From Acidobacteriota bacterium (lineage in GTDB: Bacteria > Acidobacteriota > Blastocatellia > Pyrinomonadales > Pyrinomonadaceae), in the NCBI GenBank assembly GCA_003222835.1, contig QHXE01000493.1:1-6363 (forward strand): 6,363 nucleotides of DNA, in the 5' to 3' direction. Position 1 is the first letter of the stretch; each line of letters opens with the position of its first letter. This document shows positions 1-3,766 of this stretch, in pieces. Made by a program: the position numbers and the translations under genes. A model generated the notes under the pieces. That model searched no databases. It was not told the DNA's origin and was given only the letters and a program-made list of their open reading frames with translations.

Positions 1-164
1 CGAAAGCCATCGTCAGCCAGACGCATGTCGTAACCATAACTCGATGCGCCGGCGGAGATGATGCGCGTGCCGGCGACTTCACGTACAAGTCTCGCCTCGA
101 AAGGATGAATAAGTTGCGCCTCGTCGGCCATGCGACGAATCCAGCGATCTGATTTGACTGTCAT
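1..164 (-). CDS. dcd: dCTP deaminase, N-terminal part (runs off left edge)
   Basis: dCTP deaminase converts dCTP to dUTP (or dUMP in bifunctional forms) in the cytoplasm, supplying precursor for dTTP synthesis. Reading the minus strand from the ATG at 164-162 gives 54 residues before the window ends. They begin [16 protein letters not shown] and continue through [11 protein letters not shown] to [19 protein letters not shown]. The [10 protein letters not shown] start and the (S/G)xSSYGYD(I/M)R block at residues 38-48 are the typical N-terminal signature of the Dcd family. The catalytic Glu and the C-terminal half lie outside the window, so the mono- or bifunctional class cannot be decided. 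There is no Shine-Dalgarno sequence upstream of the ATG. The start is chosen because it matches the family's usual N-terminus. The gene is divergent from the next gene, separated by repeat-filled DNA. Confidence 0.9.
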   Translation of the reverse strand, partial: MTVKSDRWIRRMADEAQLIHPFEARLVREVAGTRIISAGASSYGYDMRLADDGF

Positions 165-180
165 TTGATTTGATTGTCAG

Positions 181-204
181 AACCACCTGCGGTAGCGGGT
201 GGTT
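181..204. repeat. Small hairpin repeat upstream of dcd
   Basis: Arms AACCACC (181-187) and GGTGGTT (198-204) are perfect 7-bp complements around a 10-nt loop containing TGCGGTAGC. The loop core resembles the GCGGTAGC core of the REP-like units elsewhere in this window (complement at 335-342 and 2851-2858, direct at 2740-2747). It lies 17 bp upstream of the dcd start codon, so it would fall within or just upstream of the dcd promoter. It is probably a diverged member of the same palindromic repeat family. A regulatory role is possible but not shown. Confidence 0.6.
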
Positions 205-292
205 GTTCTCCAGACTACGAGCGCGCCAGAATAAGCAATTTCGACGGCGGCGGCAAGCGCCAGCGCGAGGCCGGTTTGGATACTCGCGCTGT

Positions 293-320
293 CGTGTCAG
301 TACCTTGCGGTACTGACACG
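293..320. repeat. Perfect 12-bp palindrome with 4-nt loop
   Basis: Arms CGTGTCAGTACC (293-304) and GGTACTGACACG (309-320) are perfect complements around the loop TTGC. The right half, from TTGCGG to GACACG (305-320), is identical to 343-358 of the neighbouring REP-like unit. This copy therefore looks like a unit whose left half has been replaced by a mirror of its right half. There is no T-run afterwards, so it is not an obvious terminator. Confidence 0.75.
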
Positions 321-325
321 GAGCC

Positions 326-359
326 GATCCGGTCGCTACCGCTTGCGGTACTGACACGA
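326..359 (+). repeat. REP-like palindromic unit, copy A
   Basis: This 34-bp unit starts GATCCGGTCGCTACCGC and ends GGTACTGACACGA. It differs at only two positions from the copy at 2842-2875 and matches the reverse complement of the copy at 2727-2758 equally well. The core can fold as a hairpin, with ACCGC (338-342) pairing to GCGGT (345-349) around TT and further outer pairs GTC/GAC. Short palindromic units scattered between genes in pairs are typical of REP/BIME elements, which are often mobilised by RAYT transposases. No such transposase is in this window. Confidence 0.75.
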
Positions 360-366
360 TCTCAGA

Positions 367-401
367 ATTGCAAATTGCAAATTGCAAAATGAAAATTGCA
401 A
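367..401. repeat. 7-bp AT-rich tandem repeat
   Basis: The unit ATTGCAA occurs three times without interruption (367-387), followed by a degenerate copy AATGAAA (388-394) and another exact copy (395-401). The related string GCAATTTGAAATTTGCAAT appears at 514-532, on the far side of the 422-492 inverted repeat. The two AT-rich stretches thus bracket that element. They are low-complexity and intergenic, with no coding sense. Confidence 0.7.
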
Positions 402-421
402 ATCGGCGAGCGATGGACAGT

Positions 422-492
422 GTTAGAGCACCGACTTTAGTCGGGTTTTCGTCGGCGGAACGGAAAGGCCCGACTAAAGTCGGGACTCTAAC
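422..492. repeat. 71-bp inverted repeat with self-palindromic arms
   Basis: The left arm (422-445) and right arm (469-492) are 24 bp each and complementary except at two positions. Each begins or ends with GTTAGAG or its complement. Each arm also contains its own hairpin: CCGACT-TT-AGTCGG at 431-444 and the corresponding CCGACTAAAGTCGG at 470-483. A 23-bp spacer (446-468) separates the arms. I recognise this as a common intergenic palindrome type of Acidobacteriota, whose translation reads PTLVG or PTKVG, but I cannot confirm that by search. It looks like a small non-autonomous element. Confidence 0.75.
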
Positions 493-546
493 GCCGTTCG
501 CCATCGCAATCGAGCAATTTGAAATTTGCAATCTTAGGCTTTACCC

Positions 547-1314
547 ATGAAACTCGTCGTCCTTGGCTCAGGCACTTCAGTTCCGCATCCGCGCCGCGCG
601 TCGGCTGCTTTCTGGTTGGAAACGTCGGCTGGTTCGCTCTTGCTTGATTGCAGTGCTGACGCTGCGCATCGGATGGCGGAAGAGAATCTCGATTGGTCCA
701 ACCTCGACGCCGTCTGGATTAGCCATCTGCATCTCGATCATTGCGTCGGACTGGCATCGCTGCTGTTTGGTTTGAAGTGGGCGCCGCAGACCCAAGGAAG
801 ACAAAAGCCGCTGAAGATTTATGGCTGCGAAGGAATCAAGAAACTTCTGCGAGCTATCGACGATTCGAACGATTACGGATTGTTCGAGCAGCCTTTTCCA
901 ATTGAGTTGCATGAGGTCTCAGCAGCCGAGCGAGATTTCGAGCTGCTGCCGGGATTGCAGGCGCGAACATTCTCGACACCGCACACGCGCGAAAGCCTCG
1001 CCATTCGTATCACTGACAACGATGAAGCGTCCGTCGTTTACAGTTCCGACACAGGTTATTCAGAAGAACTCGCTGCGTTCGCACGCGAAGTTAATCTCCT
1101 GATATTGGAATGTTCTTTCTGGCGTGATAAGCCGACAGCGAAACATCTGGAACTCGTCGATGCCATGCGCATCGCGCGTTTGGCTGAGCCACGTACAGTG
1201 CTGCTCACGCATCTGTATCCCGAATGGGACGGCGTAGACCTGGAAAGCAAAGCAAAAGAATTGTGGCCGGGAATGACGATCGAGGCTTGGGATGGATTAC
1301 GGTTGGAGATTTAG
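547..1314 (+). CDS. Ribonuclease Z-like MBL-fold metallohydrolase
   Basis: This is a cytoplasmic metallo-beta-lactamase-fold hydrolase of 255 residues. It opens with LVVLGSGTSVPHP, the usual first strand and loop of the RNase Z/ElaC-like branch. The metal-binding motif is SHLHLDH, with His60, His62, Asp64 and His65. The remaining expected ligands are visible as His146 (STPHT), Asp168 (YSSDTGY) and His222 (LLTHLYPEWD). His200 in AKHLE fits the conserved His of RNase Z-like enzymes. The protein is shorter than true RNase Z (about 300 residues), and I see no Gly/Pro-rich exosite arm, so tRNA 3'-end processing should not be assumed. The substrate is unknown. The ATG at 547 is chosen because the fold begins immediately after it. 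No clear Shine-Dalgarno sequence precedes it. The next gene, aroB, is 240 bp away and probably transcribed separately. Confidence 0.9.
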   Translation: MKLVVLGSGTSVPHPRRASAAFWLETSAGSLLLDCSADAAHRMAEENLDWSNLDAVWISHLHLDHCVGLASLLFGLKWAPQTQGRQKPLKIYGCEGIKKLLRAIDDSNDYGLFEQPFPIELHEVSAAERDFELLPGLQARTFSTPHTRESLAIRITDNDEASVVYSSDTGYSEELAAFAREVNLLILECSFWRDKPTAKHLELVDAMRIARLAEPRTVLLTHLYPEWDGVDLESKAKELWPGMTIEAWDGLRLEI

Positions 1315-1324
1315 AAGGGACTTT

Positions 1325-1414
1325 TAACCGCAGAGGACGCGGAGGGTTTCGCAGACGACGCGGAGAAAAAAGCCTCAGCGTCCTCCGCGGGATCCTCTGT
1401 TTGCTCTGCGGTTA
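1325..1414. repeat. 90-bp intergenic inverted-repeat element
   Basis: The ends TAACCGCAGAG (1325-1335) and CTCTGCGGTTA (1404-1414) are perfect 11-bp complements. Inside, GAGGACGC (1333-1340) can pair with GCGTCCTC (1378-1385), and purine-rich blocks such as GACGCGGAG recur (1336-1344 approximately, 1357-1365). This pattern is a third repeat type, different from the REP-like and 422-492 types. It begins 11 bp after the metallohydrolase stop codon, so it will be in the 3' end of that transcript. There is no T-run, so intrinsic termination is doubtful. From 1415 to about 1515 I see nothing identifiable. Confidence 0.65.
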
Positions 1415-1517
1415 GCTTTGTCGATTGTGAGACAAACTACCTGTCGATAGAAGCCAACACCATCACGGCCCAGGTGCTTCAAGTATCTTCCGAAAACGAC
1501 TGATGCCCGCACGATGC

Positions 1518-1548
1518 TTGACCTGTGGGCTACTGCTCGCGCTAGAGT
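1518..1548 (+). promoter_or_regulatory. Possible aroB promoter (leaderless)
   Basis: A -35-like TTGACC (1518-1523) and a -10-like TAGAGT (1543-1548) are separated by 19 bp. The -10 ends only six bases before the aroB ATG, so transcription would start at or next to the start codon. That fits the absence of any purine-rich ribosome-binding site in front of aroB. The spacer is longer than ideal and both hexamers deviate from consensus, so this is a suggestion only. Confidence 0.3.
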
Positions 1549-1554
1549 CTACGA

Positions 1555-2712
1555 ATGCAGCGTGTTCACGTGCGCTTGCCGGCGCGCAAACAAGAGTACG
1601 AAATCAAGATTGACGCGGACTTGCTCTCCGAGCTAGGCCAGAGCGCGCGGGAGTGTCTTGGCGACGGCGCGCGACGGGCTGCTCTCATCTCAAACCAGAC
1701 TGTCTTCGATCTCTACGGAGGGCGTGCGGTCAAGAGTCTGCGCGCAAGTGGATTCCAGGTCACTCACTGGCTGATAAGAGAAGGCGAGCAACATAAGTCG
1801 CTGCGCTCGTTGGAACAGTTACTCGGGTTCTTGAGTGAAAGTGGCCTCGAAAGAAGCGATGCGCTAATTGCGCTGGGCGGCGGAGTCGTTGGCGATCTCG
1901 CAGGTTTCGCTGCGGCGGTTTATCTGCGCGGTATTGCTTTCATTCAAGTTCCGACGACACTGCTGGCTCAGATCGATGCTTCGGTTGGCGGGAAGACGGG
2001 AGTGAATATGCCGGCCGGTAAGAATCTCGTCGGCGCTTTTCATCAGCCGAAGCTGGTTTTGATCGATACAGAAACCCTTCGAACCTTGCCGCGTCGCGAG
2101 CTGACCTCAGGCTGGTGCGAAGCAGTGAAGCAGGGCGCCGCAGGTGATCGGAGATTGTTCGATAAGACGGTACGCTTGCTGCGGCGCCGTGGCGTAAACT
2201 TTAGTCTGCGTAGCGATCCGGAAGAATCACAAACTGAAGTTTGCGCGACCATCGCCGCGCATTGTCGCTTCAAGGCATCAATCGTGGCCGGCGACGAGCG
2301 AGAAGAGATCGGGCGCGAGGACCATCGTTCGCGCCGCATCCTCAATTTCGGCCATACAATCGCGCACTCGCTGGAGAATGTCACCGGTTATCGGCGCTTC
2401 CGACATGGCGAAGCGGTAGGCTATGGGATGTTGGTCGCCGGCGAGATTTCAAAAAGTCTAGGCATGCTGGCTTCGGACGAGTTAGAATTGTTGCGCGAGG
2501 CCGTCAGGTTTTGCGGACGACTGCCACGCGCTGACGATCTTTCCACGGAGAAGATTGCGGCGGCGGTGAAACTGGATAAGAAATCAGTCAGCGGGATTAT
2601 CAAGTGGGTCCTGCTCGAACGGATCGGCCGCGCGCGAATCGTGAGCGGAAACGAAATTGACAAGCGCGTGATTCGATCATCGATACGGGCCGGTTTGAAA
2701 TCGCTTGGATAA
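1555..2712 (+). CDS. aroB: 3-dehydroquinate synthase
   Basis: AroB converts DAHP (3-deoxy-D-arabino-heptulosonate 7-phosphate) to 3-dehydroquinate, the second step of the shikimate pathway, in the cytoplasm, using NAD and a divalent metal. The 385 residues show the full family pattern. GEQHKSL lies at 77-83. The NAD-binding block ALGGGVVGDLAGF is at 106-118. VPTTLLAQIDASVGGKTGVN, at 132-151, forms the phosphate/substrate loop. The three metal ligands are Glu189 (WCEAVKQG), His267 (NFGHTIAHSLE) and His284 (RHGEAVGYGM). Lys240 precedes the GDEREE stretch, and DKK (341-343) followed by IIKWVLL is the C-terminal substrate-binding motif. Length is slightly above the usual 350-370, mostly from added residues around 205-225 and the GREDHRSR loop near 253-260. 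The start follows the family, with a beta-strand beginning about four residues in. No Shine-Dalgarno is seen. No other aro gene is adjacent. Confidence 0.96.
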   Translation: MQRVHVRLPARKQEYEIKIDADLLSELGQSARECLGDGARRAALISNQTVFDLYGGRAVKSLRASGFQVTHWLIREGEQHKSLRSLEQLLGFLSESGLERSDALIALGGGVVGDLAGFAAAVYLRGIAFIQVPTTLLAQIDASVGGKTGVNMPAGKNLVGAFHQPKLVLIDTETLRTLPRRELTSGWCEAVKQGAAGDRRLFDKTVRLLRRRGVNFSLRSDPEESQTEVCATIAAHCRFKASIVAGDEREEIGREDHRSRRILNFGHTIAHSLENVTGYRRFRHGEAVGYGMLVAGEISKSLGMLASDELELLREAVRFCGRLPRADDLSTEKIAAAVKLDKKSVSGIIKWVLLERIGRARIVSGNEIDKRVIRSSIRAGLKSLG

Positions 2713-2726
2713 ATTTGCTTTTGCCA

Positions 2727-2872
2727 TGTCAGAACCGCGAGCGGTAGCGACCGGATCATTCTCCATTGGCCATTCGACATTTCACATATGCCAATTGAAG
2801 CGCGATGACGAGTCACCAAGCGTTAATGAGAACTGGAAAATGATCCGGTCGCTACCGCTCGCGGTTCTGACA
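2727..2872. repeat. Paired REP-like units: 34-bp perfect inverted arms
   Basis: The left arm (2727-2760) and right arm (2839-2872) are exact reverse complements over 34 bp. The pairing resumes after one mismatch for four more bases (2762-2765 with 2834-2837). Both arms are copies of the unit at 326-359, with cores GAACCGCGAGCGGTAGC (left) and GCTACCGCTCGCGGTTC (right). The 78-bp middle is unrelated AT-richer sequence. The pair sits in the gap after aroB, starting 14 bp after its stop codon. It resembles a BIME, or a miniature element built from two REP units. In RNA it would form a very stable long stem that could act on aroB mRNA decay. Confidence 0.8.
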
Positions 2873-2884
2873 CGAAAATCAGGC

Positions 2885-2888
2885 GGGG
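2885..2888 (+). promoter_or_regulatory. Ribosome-binding site deciding the start at 2894
   Basis: AGGCGGGG (2881-2888) lies five bases before the ATG at 2894 and is the only Shine-Dalgarno-like stretch nearby. An in-frame ATG at 2705 would add 63 residues encoded almost entirely by the inverted repeat and would overlap the end of aroB. The start at 2894 is therefore preferred. Confidence 0.6.
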
Positions 2889-2893
2889 AAACT

Positions 2894-3286
2894 ATGAACA
2901 AAGAAGAACTTTTGCAAAGACAAGGTGAAGAAGGCGGAGCGCGACTGAAGTTCATTATCGTGGTGGTAGTATTCGCAGTCGTCATTTACACGGGTTATAT
3001 GTATATCCCCGTCGCGTTCGATGCCTACTATTTCAAAGATGTAATGCAGAACAAGGTCGACGTAGCGGTCACGCAAGGTTACGAAGCTTCCTGGGTGAGA
3101 GACCAACTCGTAAAGAGCGGGCCCGAGTATCACGTTCCCTCAAACGCGATCATTACGCCGGCGCAAAAGGACAACCGCGTCGAGGTGCGCGTGCAGTTCA
3201 CCCGCCCGATATCATTTCCCGGATATACCTACAACTACGATTTTGATTACACGGCCAAGAGCATGGCTTTCCTGACAATCAAATAG
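2894..3286 (+). CDS. Small single-pass membrane protein, DUF4845-like architecture
   Basis: The protein has 130 residues. A short charged, Gln/Glu-rich N-terminus (MNKEELLQRQGEEGGARLK) precedes one hydrophobic segment at about residues 19-38 (FIIVVVVFAVVIYTGYMYIP). A soluble domain of about 90 residues follows, ending in beta-strand-like segments (VEVRVQFTRPISFPGYTYNYDFDY). The N-terminus is most likely cytoplasmic, with the tail outside the membrane. The order TM segment, YIPVAF, a helix with DVM, a helix with VRDQLVKSG, then a beta hairpin is reminiscent of DUF4845 proteins and of pilin-like single-TM proteins. This is a resemblance in layout, not a proven family match. There is no pilin peptidase cleavage site, since the GG before A16 is not followed by Phe/Met and Glu at the right spacing. 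Function is unknown. The upstream inverted repeat separates it from aroB. Confidence 0.78.
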   Translation: MNKEELLQRQGEEGGARLKFIIVVVVFAVVIYTGYMYIPVAFDAYYFKDVMQNKVDVAVTQGYEASWVRDQLVKSGPEYHVPSNAIITPAQKDNRVEVRVQFTRPISFPGYTYNYDFDYTAKSMAFLTIK

Positions 3287-3392
3287 CAACCATGGGTCGC
3301 GATGTTTTCGCCGACTTAGGCTTAGATCATAGGTGCTCCGGCGACCTTCGATAACTTCATAGATGTAATCGATGATGCCGCAGCGCAATGAC

Positions 3393-3417
3393 GGGCTGAA
3401 GTGATGCAACTTCACCC
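3393..3417. repeat. Hairpin between the two gene groups
   Basis: TGAAGT (3397-3402) pairs with ACTTCA (3409-3414) around a 6-nt loop. GGG (3393-3395) and CCC (3415-3417) extend the stem to nine pairs with one bulged C. There is no T-run on either side, so it is at most a weak or factor-dependent terminator for the gene ending at 3286. Confidence 0.4.
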
Positions 3418-3528
3418 GCTAGTGACAAAAGAAGTGCCAAAAACTTGCGAGCGTGGCCCCACTGTGCAACAACGAGTGCTGTAATCACGAGGTTCAACGC
3501 CTGTTAGTAGCTTACGATAAAGAAACCA

Positions 3529-3557
3529 TTGACACACGATAGGAATTGGAATATGGT
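3529..3557 (+). promoter_or_regulatory. Candidate sigma-70-like promoter for the Trp-rich gene cluster
   Basis: A perfect TTGACA (3529-3534) is followed after exactly 17 bp by TATGGT (3552-3557), which matches four of six -10 positions. Transcription would begin near 3564, giving a 5' leader of about 200 nt before the ATG at 3767. It is the best-spaced promoter candidate I noticed ahead of the cluster. A second TTGACA at 3738-3743 lies too close to the start codon to serve this gene. Confidence 0.4.
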
Positions 3558-3689
3558 ACGCGCCACTTGCTGCACTTTTGGCTAGTTCTCTTGAGCCTAT
3601 GCTCGATTGCACACTCGCTAGTTCAGCCTGGAGATAAGACCGGGGCGGTTGAAGTGCTCCGGAACAATGAGACGCCGATAAAAGCCTGA
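3546..3689 (+). pseudogene. Possible remnant or very small secreted protein
   Basis: From a TTG at 3546 the frame is open for 47 codons to a TGA at 3687-3689. It reads through HLLHFWLVLLSLCSIAHSLV, a hydrophobic stretch like a Sec signal peptide, then PGDKTGAVEVLRNNETPIKA. No ATG starts this frame, and a stop lies just before it, so it would need a TTG or ACG start. It may be the decayed front end of a secreted protein gene. It overlaps the -10 of the candidate promoter at 3529-3557, so the two interpretations compete. I do not recognise the family. Confidence 0.2.
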
Positions 3690-3753
3690 ACGGACTTTGT
3701 CTACGTCAGAGGCAGTTCTCTCTCCTGTTCAGCTACGTTGACAGGACCAAACC

Positions 3754-3759
3754 GGAGGA
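3754..3759 (+). promoter_or_regulatory. Strong Shine-Dalgarno for the Trp-rich gene
   Basis: GGAGGA lies seven bases before the ATG at 3767. It is the strongest ribosome-binding site in the window and fixes the start of the 707-residue protein. The genes to the left mostly lack a recognisable site, which suggests high expression or a different origin for this cluster. Confidence 0.8.
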
Positions 3760-3766
3760 ATTCGTC

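Larger units (their letters stand above)
3287..3766. other. 480-bp stretch without a convincing gene
   Basis: No reading frame here is long or familiar enough to call as a gene. It holds a hairpin (3393-3417), a sigma-70-like promoter candidate (3529-3557), a frame that could be a remnant of a secreted small protein (3546-3689), and the ribosome-binding site of the next gene (3754-3759). A minus-strand frame starting at 3415 (MKLHHFSPSLRCGIIDYIYEV) overlaps the end of the preceding gene and is not recognised. The stretch marks the border between housekeeping genes and the Trp-rich cluster, so it is a plausible site for past insertion and decay. Confidence 0.5.

Noticed and set aside
293..320. 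Intrinsic terminator
   Set aside because: The stem is strong but no T-run follows on either strand, and it matches a dispersed repeat family.
79..531. Minus-strand open frame of 150 codons across the left intergenic region
   Set aside because: It is made mostly of the palindromic repeats (PTLVG/PTKVG and similar strings) and overlaps the well-supported dcd start in another frame.
165..546. CRISPR array
   Set aside because: The repeats are inverted, of different types and lengths, and not regularly spaced. No cas gene is visible.
174..550. Two short plus-strand frames before the metallohydrolase
   Set aside because: Their translations are repeat-derived low-complexity strings (RSLPLAVLT, QIANCKMKIAN), not protein-like sequence.
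547..1314. True RNase Z (rnz/elaC) assignment
   Set aside because: The MBL motifs fit, but the protein is short and lacks a visible exosite arm, so only an RNase Z-like hydrolase is claimed.
2705..2893. 63-residue N-terminal extension of the small membrane protein
   Set aside because: It is encoded almost entirely by the inverted REP-like pair, overlaps the aroB 3' end, and has no ribosome-binding site. The ATG at 2894 has one.
3212..3415. Minus-strand frame MKLHHFSPSLRCGIIDYIYEV
   Set aside because: It overlaps the sense gene ending at 3286, has no recognisable family and no clear ribosome-binding site. It could be a repeat or remnant, but nothing supports a gene.
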